The notes: a model not told the origin generated them from the letters alone. 64,000 bases of DNA from Rhodobacterales bacterium (GCA_021155205.1 JAJNPS010000052.1:62001-126000); one strand, 5' to 3'; positions 8,370 through 16,939 are shown, counted from the first letter of the stretch. Numbers and translations are program-made.

Positions 8370-9025
8370 CGCAGCGACTGCGTCCAGTCGAACGCCAGGC
8401 CGTCCGTCATGACGGACTCGCGCGTGGCGGCCTCGATCGACCCCGGGATCATCACCGCCTTGCACCAGGCCTTATTCAGCGCGACGGCCGCCCCGGCTGA
8501 TGCGCCGGGCCGGATGGAGGGTGTGATCTCGAACAGGGCCGTCTGGCCCGACCCGTTGGCGACAACCGTGGCGGGCACGACGCGGTGCAGCGCGCGGCGC
8601 ACCGGGGATGTGCCATAGTCAAAGGACAGGTAGTCCCCGGCCGACAGGGTATAGCCCGCAGGCAGCCCCGCCAGCGACAGCTCGCGCGCATCGCCCCCCA
8701 GCGCCAGGATGATGACGGACGCAGCACCAAGAATCGTCCCGGCAGGGTCCAAGAGCGGGTTCGTCCGGTACCGGTCATAGATCAGGAACGACCGGCCCGC
8801 CTGGCGCAACAGATCCATCAGGACTTCGGGTCGGCCGACCTCGGTGCGCGTCATGCGGCCGAGCGTGATCCGCCCGCGCCAGAGCCGCTCGCCCAGGTCG
8901 GCCGTCAGCACGTCGCCGCCGGCGGTGCGCGACATCTGCACGATCTCGGGCAGGTGGAACGTCATGTCGCTGACCAGCAGCGTGTCGGCGAATGTCGCCA
9001 GGGCCAAGGGATAGGTCAGGGCCAT
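8366..9025 (-). CDS. phage tail protein (distal tail)
   Basis: A 219-residue protein beginning MALTYPLALATFADTLLVSD directly after the tape measure gene (TGATG overlap). The sequence is beta-rich and hydrophobic with LWRGRITLGRMTRTE and AGRSFLIYDRYRTNPLLDP, and no signal peptide. Its place immediately after the tape measure is that of a distal tail protein, which joins the tube to the tip. The assignment is positional; no diagnostic motif was recognised. Confidence 0.6.
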   Translation of the reverse strand: MALTYPLALATFADTLLVSDMTFHLPEIVQMSRTAGGDVLTADLGERLWRGRITLGRMTRTEVGRPEVLMDLLRQAGRSFLIYDRYRTNPLLDPAGTILGAASVIILALGGDARELSLAGLPAGYTLSAGDYLSFDYGTSPVRRALHRVVPATVVANGSGQTALFEITPSIRPGASAGAAVALNKAWCKAVMIPGSIEAATRESVMTDGLAFDWTQSLR

Positions 9026-11151
9026 CAGCCGATCCTCGTGGGGTCGCGCGAAATGCGGGCGACCGACCTCGGCAGCTCGCCCCGCTCGAACTCGGCCAGG
9101 GCGCGCTTCATGCCGCGATAGCCCGCGCGTTCGATCTCGCGGTCACCCCTCGCGCCCCTCAGGTCCATCGTGACCCTCATGTCGCGCGGAGCATCGCGGA
9201 GCCCTGTCCGCGCGGGGCCCCGCCCGCCCACCGGCCCGCCGACGGCCATCCCGGCCCCCATGCTGGCCCCCGAATTGATCGCATCCAGAAGGTGCCGGTT
9301 GCGGGCCGTGGCGCGGGCGTTGACGATGTATTCGCCGTTCGAGAGCGGCGTCAGGATGCTGTCCGACGTACCGGTGCCGGGGCCATGGACCATCCCACCC
9401 GCCGCCTTTCCGCCGCCGAAGATCAGGCTGCCTATTCCCTTGCCACCAAAAATGCTGCCAAGGGGTCCGGTGCCAAAGATCGCCGCCTGGATGGCGGCCT
9501 TCGCCAGCGAAGAAATCACGCCCTTGAGCACGTCTTGCAGGCTTTCGCCCTTGCTGATCAGCGCATCAAGGGCGTTCTCGACCAGAGATTCCTTGAACGC
9601 CTGCAGCTCCTCGATCTGCGCCAGCTGCGCTTTTTCCCGCTCGCGGACGATGATCAGCTGTTCGACCTGCGCGCGTTCGGCCTCGGTGGCACCCGCCAGC
9701 TGGTCGCGGTATTGCAGCATTTCCTTTTGCAAGGGGTCGAGGATGCGCAAGGATTCGACCTCGCCCTGCAGCTTGGCAATCAGCCCGCCCACGGCATCCG
9801 CCTCGGCCTTGGCCGCCCCGCCGCCGCCGCCACCGCCACCGCTGCGACTGCCCGATGCCCGCACGGCGACATTGTTGAACTGATCCAGCGCCGGTCCGTC
9901 ATACTTGAACTCGCCGACGCCCTGCTGGTTGGAAGTCCGTGGATCACCGCCGCGCCCGCCATAGACCTTGCCGGCTGCGTTCAGACGTTGCTGCGCCGCC
10001 GCAAGGGCCCCCGCCTGGACCATGCCGTTCAGGATCGCGCCGACCTTGCCCAACAACGTGTCAGCCGCGCCAAAGGCCCCGGTAAAGACGCCGGCCAGGT
10101 TGACCCCTGCAGCGGATGCAAGGCTTGCACCGATGGCCGACACGACATCGTTCAGATCGCCGCCCGAACCGGCAGCACCATCCATGCTGGTCTCGACATC
10201 CCCTGTCGCGACCGCAGCGGATCGCAAGGCGGCCTCGGTATTCAAGACGCTGTTGTAGAAATCGAGCTGGGCAAGGTTCATGTTGCCCACGCCGCCCACA
10301 GCCGCGCTGATCGTGTCGGAAACCCGCCGCCACCCATTTGCCGCATCCAGCGGGTTTGCGGCCGACGCGGCTTCTTCCATCAGGGTGCGCAGCTCGCCTG
10401 CCTGCGGGAAGAACTGCTTTGCATTCACCCGCTTCAGCCCAAGGATGTCCTCGACATTGACGTTGCCCAGTTCCTCGCGCATCGACCGCGATGCCTCGGC
10501 GGCTTCGATGGCGATGCGCCGGATGTCGATGGCCAGCAGTTCGCGCTGCATGGCCACTATTTCGGGGGTGATCGCGCCGAATTCCTTGCGCAGGTCATTG
10601 AACGATTTGCCGCTCTGGTCACGCCAGTCAGATACGGCATCCGTGAGGTCGTTGATCTGGTCTTCCAGAGAACCGGCTTTTTCCCCCGCGCTGGTCAGCC
10701 ACTGGAACATGGCCGCCCCTGCCGCGATGACGCCGATCGTGATCAGGTTTACCGGGCTGATCAGGGACAGGAACCCCTCTTTCAACAGCTGCAGCGCGCC
10801 GCCCGCGCCGGCCTGCCCGAACACCTGGCTGATCTGGGAACCCTGCTGGATCGCCAGCTGCAGCGGGTTCTGCCCCGCCGCCAGCATCACGCCGATATCG
10901 TTGAACTGGGCCGCGATGTTGCCGACCGAACCAGCTGCGGTCAGGTTCGCAGATGCCATCTCGCGCGATGCCGCCGCCGAGGCGCGCTTGGCCGCAGCGT
11001 CCGCCGTCGCCGCCCCCGCCCCCGCCTTGGTCTTGCCCGCCAGATCGACCGTGGCCTTGCCCAGGTTGTCGACACCGGTCTTCGTCTCGGCCAACGCGCG
11101 CCGGGCGGCCTCGTTCTCGACCTGGATGACCGCGCTCAGCGTCAGGCTCAT
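9025..11151 (-). CDS. tail tape measure protein
   Basis: A 708-residue protein starting MSLTLSAVIQVENEAARRAL at the ATG at 11151; GAGG lies about seven bases upstream, and a longer in-frame extension upstream looks non-coding. It has long Ala/Glu/Lys helical stretches, a hydrophobic segment (LISPVNLITIGVIAAGAAM) near residue 140, a poly-Gly linker about residue 490 and a C-terminal KAAGGMVHGPGTGTSDSI...GEYIVNA region, the conserved end of many lambda-like tape measures. The protein sets tail length and occupies the tube. It follows the frameshift-produced assembly chaperones in the usual order. Confidence 0.85.
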   Translation of the reverse strand: MSLTLSAVIQVENEAARRALAETKTGVDNLGKATVDLAGKTKAGAGAATADAAAKRASAAASREMASANLTAAGSVGNIAAQFNDIGVMLAAGQNPLQLAIQQGSQISQVFGQAGAGGALQLLKEGFLSLISPVNLITIGVIAAGAAMFQWLTSAGEKAGSLEDQINDLTDAVSDWRDQSGKSFNDLRKEFGAITPEIVAMQRELLAIDIRRIAIEAAEASRSMREELGNVNVEDILGLKRVNAKQFFPQAGELRTLMEEAASAANPLDAANGWRRVSDTISAAVGGVGNMNLAQLDFYNSVLNTEAALRSAAVATGDVETSMDGAAGSGGDLNDVVSAIGASLASAAGVNLAGVFTGAFGAADTLLGKVGAILNGMVQAGALAAAQQRLNAAGKVYGGRGGDPRTSNQQGVGEFKYDGPALDQFNNVAVRASGSRSGGGGGGGGAAKAEADAVGGLIAKLQGEVESLRILDPLQKEMLQYRDQLAGATEAERAQVEQLIIVREREKAQLAQIEELQAFKESLVENALDALISKGESLQDVLKGVISSLAKAAIQAAIFGTGPLGSIFGGKGIGSLIFGGGKAAGGMVHGPGTGTSDSILTPLSNGEYIVNARATARNRHLLDAINSGASMGAGMAVGGPVGGRGPARTGLRDAPRDMRVTMDLRGARGDREIERAGYRGMKRALAEFERGELPRSVARISRDPTRIG

Positions 11152-11836
11152 TGCGGGGCCTCGCCCGCCGCCTGGCGTACGCCCGCCTCGATCACGCGCA
11201 CCTCGTGGAACCGCTCGGGCGTCATGACGATGCCCGCCAGGTCCCAGCCGACGCGGGCCGCCGCATAGTCGAGACTGGAATGGCGGATCGTCCCGTCGCC
11301 AGGGCAGACCATGCGCCATTGCGACTGGACGGCCAGATAGGCCTCCACCGCCGCCGCATTCTCAAGCCAGACCCCGTCTTCATCCGCTTCGTCTTCCTCT
11401 TCAAAAATCAGCCCGAAGGCCAGCGCCTCGGCCCGTAACTCCGCCTCGGCAGTCGTCTGGTCGTGTCCGGACAGCTCGCCCCGCGCCCAGGCGCGACCTG
11501 CCCAGGTCAGTTTCCCACGCGGGCCTTGGTCATCGCCTCGAAATAGGTCCGCGTCAGCGCGGTCCGCACATAGGCCGCGCCCAGCAGCGCGTCCTTCAGG
11601 GCATCCGACATCGGCACCGCATCACCATTGTCATCGACCACGTCCTCGAACCCGACGCAGGCCGCGCGCAGGAACGTCTCCGATCCTTCGGGCGTGTTCA
11701 GGTCATGCTGGGAAAACTCGTCCACCGTCAGCGCGCGGAACCGGCATTTCAGGGACTGGGTCTCGTGGCCTCCGTCGATCGGGACCAGGACGGGCACGGT
11801 GTGGACGAAGGTCGGGTTCTTGGCGATCTTGAACAT
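11148..11836 (-). CDS. tail assembly chaperone GT-type fusion made by -1 frameshift (DUF1799 C-terminal part)
   Basis: Read through a -1 slip at 11510-11516, the first chaperone frame continues as GKLTWAGRAWARGELSGHDQ, then LAFGLIFEEEDEADEDGVWL, AVQSQWRMVCPGDGTIRHSS and a C-terminus ending AAGEAPQ. The W-x-E-N...Q-W-R...GLDY-like pattern matches DUF1799. This second frame has no ATG of its own near the junction and its stop overlaps the tape measure ATG (ATGA). As with lambda G/GT, the longer product is expected to bridge tape measure and tube during assembly. The frameshift is inferred from sequence and needs protein evidence. Confidence 0.7.
11507..11516 (-). promoter_or_regulatory. programmed -1 frameshift site, heptamer GGGAAAC followed by TGA
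   Basis: On the minus strand the last codons of the short chaperone are GTG GGA AAC TGA. The heptamer G-GGA-AAC fits the X-XXY-YYZ slippery rule, and the stop follows it at once. Slipping back one base re-pairs as GGG AAA and enters the DUF1799 frame. Lambda uses the closely similar GGGAAAG at the same gene junction. Confidence 0.75.
11507..11836 (-). CDS. tail assembly chaperone, short form (G-like)
   Basis: A 109-residue protein, MFKIAKNPTFVHTVPVLVPI to EAMTKARVGN. It is soluble and acidic with the CRFRALTVDEFSQHD segment common in small tail assembly chaperones that start with a beta hairpin and a KCRF-type strand. It lies between the tube gene and the tape measure and ends on the slippery heptamer. 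The short form is expected in excess over the frameshifted form and coats the tape measure before tube polymerisation. Confidence 0.8.
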   Translation of the reverse strand: MFKIAKNPTFVHTVPVLVPIDGGHETQSLKCRFRALTVDEFSQHDLNTPEGSETFLRAACVGFEDVVDDNGDAVPMSDALKDALLGAAYVRTALTRTYFEAMTKARVGN

Positions 11837-11918
11837 GGGCAGCCTCGCTTGGGGTGGGTGTGGGGAGGCACCCGAAGGCCCTCCCCCTTCTGGAACGGGG
11901 CGCGGGGCCCCTCTGGCA

Positions 11919-12857
11919 TCAGGTCAGGGTCAAGGTCCACTGGTCGTTGCCGCCGACCGGCAGCGCAGCCAGGCTCAGCGGCCACTCGACGATGTTCTGG
12001 TTCTGCTCCAGCCCGGTCGGGCGCATCATCTGGGCTGCGGGCACCGCCAGCGTGGTGATCTTGCCCGCACCCACGCCATGGATCAGGCTGACCGGCACCG
12101 TGGTCTGGTTCGCCGCCAGCGAGAACGGGTTGAATGCCGCCAGCAGCTGCGCCTCCACCACCGTCTCGATCATGTCCGAACGGTCGGTGATCAGGATCGC
12201 CTCCGCCCCGATCAGGAACCGGTTCTCGACCTCGTTTTTGAGGTCCAGGCTGAAGGACCGCATTACCAGTGCCACCGAGTTGATGGTGAAGGTCGGAGTG
12301 TTGGTTGACGATGCGACCTGCGGCTTCTGGAACACGGTCAGGACCGGCGTGGGGAACGCCTGGTCGGACGGCTGCGTGAAAAGGCCCGTGAAGGAAAATT
12401 CGAGGTAAGGGATGCCTTGGGCATTGATCATCACCTTCACGTTGCCGCGCGCGCCGCGCATCACATACCGCGTGCCGTCCTTGTGCAGATAGAAAGTGCC
12501 CGACTCATGGTTGTCGGTGATCGGGTTGTAGACGACCGATACGCCGGCATTGATCACCTGGGCCACGCCACAGGCCCGCAACAGGGGGCCCCAGCCGGGG
12601 ACGGTGCCGGCGGTGCCGGAAGGAGCCATTTCGACCTTGAAGGTCAGCTTGGCATGCAGCTCGTTCGGGATCGTGCCCTGCGCGCCGAAATAGGGCAGGT
12701 CCAGATCGCGGTCGACATCGGTCCCCTCCATCGGCTGCACCTTGACGTCGGTCGCAAGGATCGCGTTGGCGGCACCGGTCGGCACCGGATCGGTGCCATA
12801 GACGGTCTCGATCTTGAACAGGATGGCGGTCTTTTTCCACTTCAGCGCGGCGGGCAT
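11919..12857 (-). CDS. major tail tube protein
   Basis: A 312-residue protein starting MPAALKWKKTAILFKIETVY. The opening K-x-A-I-L-F-K-I-E-T-x-Y-G-T-D-P-V-P-T-G motif is typical of phage tail tube proteins of the kind found in RcapMu and related Mu-like siphophages; beta-rich sequence fills the rest. It is followed by the chaperone pair and tape measure, the standard position. It should form the non-contractile tube. A GC-rich stretch (11880-11905) downstream could fold as a hairpin but has no T-run. Confidence 0.75.
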   Translation of the reverse strand: MPAALKWKKTAILFKIETVYGTDPVPTGAANAILATDVKVQPMEGTDVDRDLDLPYFGAQGTIPNELHAKLTFKVEMAPSGTAGTVPGWGPLLRACGVAQVINAGVSVVYNPITDNHESGTFYLHKDGTRYVMRGARGNVKVMINAQGIPYLEFSFTGLFTQPSDQAFPTPVLTVFQKPQVASSTNTPTFTINSVALVMRSFSLDLKNEVENRFLIGAEAILITDRSDMIETVVEAQLLAAFNPFSLAANQTTVPVSLIHGVGAGKITTLAVPAAQMMRPTGLEQNQNIVEWPLSLAALPVGGNDQWTLTLT

Positions 12858-12858
12858 G

Positions 12859-13029
12859 TCAGGCCTCCTTTACCGGGGATTTCAGGGGGCGTTTAACGGC
12901 CGCTTCAACAGCCCGCTCGGTCGCCACGGCGGCATCCATCGTCGGCGGCTCGTCCAACGTCAGGCTGCCATCGGGGTGGCGGATGTAAGAACCGCCGCCA
13001 TGCGGCAGGGGATGTTTTTCGGCGCTCAT
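12859..13029 (-). CDS. small phage protein, 56 residues
   Basis: MSAEKHPLPHGGGSYIRHPD...AVKRPLKSPVKEA, with the ATG overlapping the upstream stop (ATGA). No domain recognised. It sits between tail terminator and tube genes. The PDGSLT segment and charged tail suggest a small soluble accessory protein. The product looks genuine because of the coupling and codon use, but no function can be given. Confidence 0.6.
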   Translation of the reverse strand: MSAEKHPLPHGGGSYIRHPDGSLTLDEPPTMDAAVATERAVEAAVKRPLKSPVKEA

Positions 13030-13460
13030 GTGGAAATCCTCAGCTGGTCGGGGATGGCAAAGCTCAGCTCGTAGACAAGGGTGCCCGCCTGCATCGACGT
13101 GACCTGCCCCTCCTGCAGCTGGAACGGGCCGAACGCGCCCTCGGGCTCCCAGCCGCACAGCGCCTCGATCACGGATGTGCGGACGGCCTCAACCCGGTCC
13201 AGCGCCCCGGCACCGGCACCTGTCGCATTGCGGAACGTCAGGATCACGCCGATCTGCTCGACGACCGGCTGGCGGAACAGGCCGGTGACCACGTCAGGCG
13301 CACCGCCCCGGATGCCGAGACCGATCACATGGGCGGCGGGCGAATGCTGGCCCAGTTGGTTCTGCGCGATCAGCTGGACCAGGCTTGCCGCCCCGTTCAC
13401 CCGCGTCTGCAGGGCCGGGACAGCCTCTTTCAGCCGCGCGATGACATCGTCGACCAGCAT
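13026..13460 (-). CDS. tail terminator / Gp37-like (DUF1834-type) protein
   Basis: A 144-residue protein starting MLVDDVIARLKEAVPALQTR at an ATG at 13460 (TGATG with upstream gene). The pattern of an N-terminal helix, VNGAASLVQLIAQNQ, then RQPVVEQIGVILTFRNATGA and a C-terminal TLVYELSFAIPDQLRIST strand fits Mu-like gp37/DUF1834 and tail-terminator-like proteins that cap the tail at the neck. Position after the DUF1320 connector and before the tube supports this. Confidence 0.7.
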   Translation of the reverse strand: MLVDDVIARLKEAVPALQTRVNGAASLVQLIAQNQLGQHSPAAHVIGLGIRGGAPDVVTGLFRQPVVEQIGVILTFRNATGAGAGALDRVEAVRTSVIEALCGWEPEGAFGPFQLQEGQVTSMQAGTLVYELSFAIPDQLRIST

Positions 13461-13888
13461 CAGATGAACCCCGTCATGTTGTCCTGGGTCATCTGGCGGT
13501 CGCGGTCGGTGATCTGCACGCCGGTGCCCGACACATTCGGGGCCTCGACCCCGGCGGCGGTCAGGCCGACGGTGCCGGCCGCGATCCGGTCCAGGACCTT
13601 CATCGCCTCGGCATAGTCGGTCTTGATCTTGGGATCGGGCTCGGACGTGTGCAGCTTCCAGATCGCGATGGCCCCCGCCACATCGGCCAAGAGGGGCTGC
13701 GTCACGGTCAGGGGCAGTTGGTAGCGGCGCACGAGGTAGCCGTCGATCAGCGCGTCGGTGTCGGCCAGCGCCTGGTCGACCACGGTCTCGTCGATCGTGT
13801 TGGTCACGGGATAGGCCCGGTCCGTCAACGCCACCAGCATGACCTCGCCAAAGCGGGCCGTCAGCTGGGCAAGGGTGACATAGGACAT
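13460..13888 (-). CDS. head-tail connector, DUF1320 (Mu gp36-like)
   Basis: A 142-residue protein starting MSYVTLAQLTARFGEVMLVA, with the YVTLAQLTARFGE...LT...VDQALADTDALIDGYL...L arrangement diagnostic of DUF1320 (Mu gp36). Members join the portal to the tail. An interval of 160 bp without a gene separates it from the upstream FluMu gp35-like gene; that gap has GC-rich dyads (GGGGC/GCCCC) but no clear promoter. Confidence 0.8.
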   Translation of the reverse strand: MSYVTLAQLTARFGEVMLVALTDRAYPVTNTIDETVVDQALADTDALIDGYLVRRYQLPLTVTQPLLADVAGAIAIWKLHTSEPDPKIKTDYAEAMKVLDRIAAGTVGLTAAGVEAPNVSGTGVQITDRDRQMTQDNMTGFI

Positions 13889-14048
13889 CTCGGCCTCGGG
13901 TTGGTTGGTGCCGGTCTCTCCCGGCTGTCACGGGCCGCTTGCCCCGTTCCGTCCCCGCACCGCGCCGGGGCTCGCCTACTCGAACCGCCCCCGTGCCGGT
14001 TGTGGTCTGATCGGGGGATCGCGAATGGTTCTTTCGCCTGGGATCGGA

Positions 14049-14432
14049 TCAGGTCGGTTCAGTCGGCTGCGGCCAAGGGATGGCGTCACATCGAAGCTCG
14101 GGATCGCCGTCAATCGCCTTCATCTGGGCTTCGGTCAGCTCGCTCAGCGGGATCGTCACGGCCTCGGGCCCGAAAAGGCGACCAATGCGCCAGCGGCCCT
14201 TGGCGGGACCTGTCACCACAACGGTCACGTGGTCCGGGCCCTTCGCGTCGGGGTCGCGCATGATCAAGTCGCCACCATCGACCGAGGGCTGTACCAGCGC
14301 CACGTCGGGTGCTGCCACGCCCTCCGTGGCGCTGGTGCCCTCCGCCGGGGAGTGTGGCGGAGCCGGAGTCGCGACGACCGGCATGTCCGGGGCGTCGGAA
14401 ATGGGCTTGGCAGCTTTGTGGGTACGGGCCAC
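14049..14432 (-). CDS. Mu gp35/HI1506-like structural accessory protein
   Basis: A 127-residue protein with a Pro/Ala-rich, probably disordered first half and a conserved end GRWRIGRLFGPEAVTIPLSE followed by LTEAQMKAIDGDPEL. The R-x-G-R-x-F-x-x-E-x-x-x-I-P-L-x-E-L-x-x-x-Q motif is that of FluMu/Mu gp35-type proteins found between capsid and connector genes. Its exact role in head completion is unknown. Confidence 0.65.
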   Translation of the reverse strand: MARTHKAAKPISDAPDMPVVATPAPPHSPAEGTSATEGVAAPDVALVQPSVDGGDLIMRDPDAKGPDHVTVVVTGPAKGRWRIGRLFGPEAVTIPLSELTEAQMKAIDGDPELRCDAIPWPQPTEPT

Positions 14433-14462
14433 GGGCAGGCTCCTTCATGGTCTGATCAAGGA

Positions 14463-14495
14463 AGGGGACGCCCGCCAGGTTGACTGGCGTCCCCT
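14463..14495 (-). terminator. strong hairpin after the major capsid gene
   Basis: AGGGGACGCC (14463-14472) and GGCGTCCCCT (14486-14495) pair perfectly over 10 bp with a 13-base loop, about 20 bases past the capsid stop codon. The following minus-strand bases (TCCTTGATC) are T-poor. It may attenuate transcription after the highly expressed capsid gene or protect its mRNA end. Confidence 0.55.
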
Positions 14496-14515
14496 CTGCT
14501 AAATCAGACCGCCGG

Positions 14516-15409
14516 TCAGGCGAGCCACGGCACGACGAGGAGTTCCGCCGTGCCTTTCCACTCGTTGGTCACGCCGCCGGTGCCATATTCGGAATTCAGC
14601 AGCTGGCGGCCGGGGCTTTCCAGCGACGGGGGCACGACCAGCAGGTTCGGGACCAGGCCCAGCGGACGGCCGCCATCGCCCTTCATGTTCTGAATGCCCG
14701 CCCGCGCGATCGCATAGTTCGCCGGGTTCAGGGTCTGCTTCGATCCCCAGGCCATTTGCGGAAAGCCGTAGCCGACATTGCAGCGCAGATCGGCGCCGTA
14801 GAGGTAGCGCCGCTCGCTGAAGACGTTGTCGTCGGATGACTTGTCCTTCGTGGTGAAGGTGGCAGGCTGGCGCTCCTGGAAGATGATCGGCTTGACCGAC
14901 TGGTTCGTGCACAAAAGGAACCAGGCCGTGCCGGCACCGCCATCGGTGTTGGCATAGGTGCCGGTCGACCCGTCTTCCAGAACGACGGGGTGGTCGGTGT
15001 CAAAGAAGAACTGGCCGTCGAAGCAGTTGGTCGTGAACCCGTTCTTCAAGGCATTCCAGACCAGCTGCTCGGTATAGGCCGAGATCGCCTCGCCCATGCG
15101 CATCATCAGCATCGAATACTGGCCGAGGTTGTCGTCCTCAATGTCGTTCTTGTCGACGCCGATCGTCAGTTCGAAGTGGCGGTTCAGGATGGCATAGCCG
15201 TTCTCGGCCAGGTTCTGGATGACGCGGGCGCCGATCCATTCGCGCATGCCGGGCATCTGGTTCAGCCAGCCATAGCGGTTCTCCGCCAGGGTGGACTTCA
15301 CCGTCATCGCCACCTTGTCCTTCATGATGGCGGCCATGCCGAGCCCCTTCTGGAACTCGGTCTTGTAACCGACGCGCAGGGCGTCAAGCGAGGCTTGGGA
15401 AATGATCAT
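14516..15409 (-). CDS. major capsid protein (Mu gpT-like)
   Basis: A 297-residue protein starting MIISQASLDALRVGYKTEFQ. The Y-K-x-x-F...A...V-x-S-T-x-x-x-x-x-Y-x-W-L-x-Q-x-P-x-M-R-E-W-I-G-x-R pattern (residues about 13-63) and the DGQFFFDTDHPV segment about residue 135 are hallmarks of the Mu-like major head subunit gpT. It self-assembles into the icosahedral shell. It follows a small probable decoration protein and the protease/scaffold gene, as in Mu. Confidence 0.92.
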   Translation of the reverse strand: MIISQASLDALRVGYKTEFQKGLGMAAIMKDKVAMTVKSTLAENRYGWLNQMPGMREWIGARVIQNLAENGYAILNRHFELTIGVDKNDIEDDNLGQYSMLMMRMGEAISAYTEQLVWNALKNGFTTNCFDGQFFFDTDHPVVLEDGSTGTYANTDGGAGTAWFLLCTNQSVKPIIFQERQPATFTTKDKSSDDNVFSERRYLYGADLRCNVGYGFPQMAWGSKQTLNPANYAIARAGIQNMKGDGGRPLGLVPNLLVVPPSLESPGRQLLNSEYGTGGVTNEWKGTAELLVVPWLA

Positions 15410-15421
15410 TGTCAGGTGTCC

Positions 15422-15853
15422 TTATGACAGGATGGCGCGGGTCAGGGCTTCGTCGAACCGCACCCAGACGCCCAGGGCGTCCACGCCGTCGATGATGCCA
15501 GCGGGACTGCGGGTGTTGGTGCCGTTGGTCTTGGCCACCGTCTGGTCGTCGACGATGTAGCAAGCGGCCCCGATGTCGGCGGTGACGATCAGGTCACCTG
15601 CGGAGGAGTTGGCGAAGCGGTAGGTGCCCGGGCGATAGCGCTGCGAGGTGACGCCGGCGGAGGTCGAGGTCCCGCGCTTTTCGGCGCGGCCCACACCGAA
15701 CGATCCGGTCGCGGTGGCACCCTTGATCAGATGACCCGATGCGTTGCGCATGAGGATTGATCCGGCAAAGATCGATTGTGCGGCACCAAGCAGTCCCTCG
15801 CGTTCGACAGGCTGCAGTTCGGGGGTATTGCGATCAGCAGTCAGGGCAACCAT
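15422..15853 (-). CDS. head decoration-like phage protein
   Basis: A 143-residue protein beginning MVALTADRNTPELQPVERE. It contains ILMRNASGHLIKGATATGSF and GTYRFANSSAGDLIVTADIG, a compact beta-rich layout similar to DUF2190-type capsid decoration or cementing proteins. It sits between protease/scaffold and major capsid genes, the usual place for a decoration protein. The family name is not certain. The start overlaps the protease stop region. Confidence 0.65.
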   Translation of the reverse strand: MVALTADRNTPELQPVEREGLLGAAQSIFAGSILMRNASGHLIKGATATGSFGVGRAEKRGTSTSAGVTSQRYRPGTYRFANSSAGDLIVTADIGAACYIVDDQTVAKTNGTNTRSPAGIIDGVDALGVWVRFDEALTRAILS

Positions 15854-16425
15854 CAGCGAGCCTCCTCAGCCAGCGTTTTCTTGTATTCGTCCTGACTCAT
15901 GCCCAGGGCGGTGCAGGCGGCGATCTGCTCGGCGTTCAGCGACATCACGCCGTCCTTCGTCGCGGGCGGGATGGCGGCGGATGCGGATGCGGTCAGCATC
16001 GGCATGGCGTTGATCAGCTTTTCCGCCGTGTCCTTGTTGGACATGTGCAAGGTGATCAGCTCTTCGCGATTGCCGGCGTTCACCCCGGCGCGGCGATCGG
16101 TGATGGCTTTGTCGACAAAGGCCTCGGATGCCACGCGCGACCCGGCCGTTTCCATCGCCGTCAGTTTGGTCTGCAGGGTGGTGACCTGCGCCTGCAGCGC
16201 CACCATGCCCTCCTTGCCGCCCGCTGCCAGCTTGGCCGCGGCGATGACGACATCCGGCTTTGCCTCGCCCTCGATGCCCAGGGCCACGCCGATCGCCGCC
16301 ATCGCGGACTGCATGGCCATGTCAGGCCCGTCACCCTTCATCGCCTTCATGGCAGCGATGATCTCGTCGTCAGTTGCACCGGGCTTGAGGCCGAGCATCT
16401 GCATAATTTGCTCCATGAGCGGCAT
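15853..16425 (-). CDS. nested scaffold protein (Mu gpZ-like) from an internal start
   Basis: Inside the protease gene an ATG at 16425 opens MPLMEQIMQMLGLKPGATDD. AGGAGA (16431-16436) lies five bases upstream, a much better ribosome-binding site than that of the full-length start. Mu makes scaffold gpZ from an internal start in gene I, so production of a separate 190-residue scaffold here is well supported by analogy. Confidence 0.7.
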   Translation of the reverse strand: MPLMEQIMQMLGLKPGATDDEIIAAMKAMKGDGPDMAMQSAMAAIGVALGIEGEAKPDVVIAAAKLAAGGKEGMVALQAQVTTLQTKLTAMETAGSRVASEAFVDKAITDRRAGVNAGNREELITLHMSNKDTAEKLINAMPMLTASASAAIPPATKDGVMSLNAEQIAACTALGMSQDEYKKTLAEEAR

Positions 16426-16899
16426 GGATGTCTCCTGATTGAGAGCGGCGAGGCCGCGGAAATTGGGGCGGTTGACCAGCGATGCCCGCAGGATGGCGAA
16501 CACCTTCTTGGTCTTGTCGTGGAGGATGACGGGCGACATCGCGCGGTAGGCGCGGTCGCGGACCAGCCGGTGTCCGGTGCGGGTCCATTCGACGCGTCCC
16601 CAGATGCCGTCGTCGCGCGCCTCCAGCGCCGTGATCCAGCCGCGCGCGGGGGAGGGCTCGCCCTTGGGCGATGCCAGGTCCTCGGCATGGTTCTCGTCGA
16701 TCTGCAGCTTGGTCTGGCTGGCAAAGCTGGCGGCGATCAGGGCGGCGGCGTCCTCAATGATGTAAGGACCGCGCGCGTCGTTGGTCTCGGCCTTGCCCGA
16801 CGCCGTCGGCAACAGATGCACCCATTCCGGCACCCCGCCATCGGCGAGGTCGAGGGCGGCCATCGTGGCCGGTGTCAGGTTGGGGACAGATGTTGTCAT
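15853..16899 (-). CDS. prohead protease with scaffold domain (Mu gpI-like)
   Basis: From ATG 16899 (MTTSVPNLTPATMAALDLAD) the protein has about 348 residues; alternative starts are ATG 16911 and GTG 16926. The first half holds KLQIDENHAEDLASPKGEPS and RGWITALEARDDGIWGRVEW, the pattern of Mu-like prophage I proteases, which remove the scaffold during head maturation. The second half (from about residue 159) is the Lys/Ala/Glu-rich scaffold and can also be made from an internal start. A repeated promoter-like element lies just upstream. Confidence 0.85.
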   Translation of the reverse strand: MTTSVPNLTPATMAALDLADGGVPEWVHLLPTASGKAETNDARGPYIIEDAAALIAASFASQTKLQIDENHAEDLASPKGEPSPARGWITALEARDDGIWGRVEWTRTGHRLVRDRAYRAMSPVILHDKTKKVFAILRASLVNRPNFRGLAALNQETSMPLMEQIMQMLGLKPGATDDEIIAAMKAMKGDGPDMAMQSAMAAIGVALGIEGEAKPDVVIAAAKLAAGGKEGMVALQAQVTTLQTKLTAMETAGSRVASEAFVDKAITDRRAGVNAGNREELITLHMSNKDTAEKLINAMPMLTASASAAIPPATKDGVMSLNAEQIAACTALGMSQDEYKKTLAEEAR

Positions 16900-16939
16900 G
16901 CCCCGGATCATCACGGGGACTGTCACATGAAAACAGTCG

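Noticed and set aside
8992..11268. 758-codon plus-strand frame opposite the tape measure gene
   Set aside because: Arg/Gln/His-rich antisense frame of high-GC code; the minus strand has a clear tape measure protein with ribosome site and coupling.
13889..14048. Promoter for tail genes in this gap
   Set aside because: Only GC-rich dyads are seen; no copy of the late element and no recognisable -35/-10.
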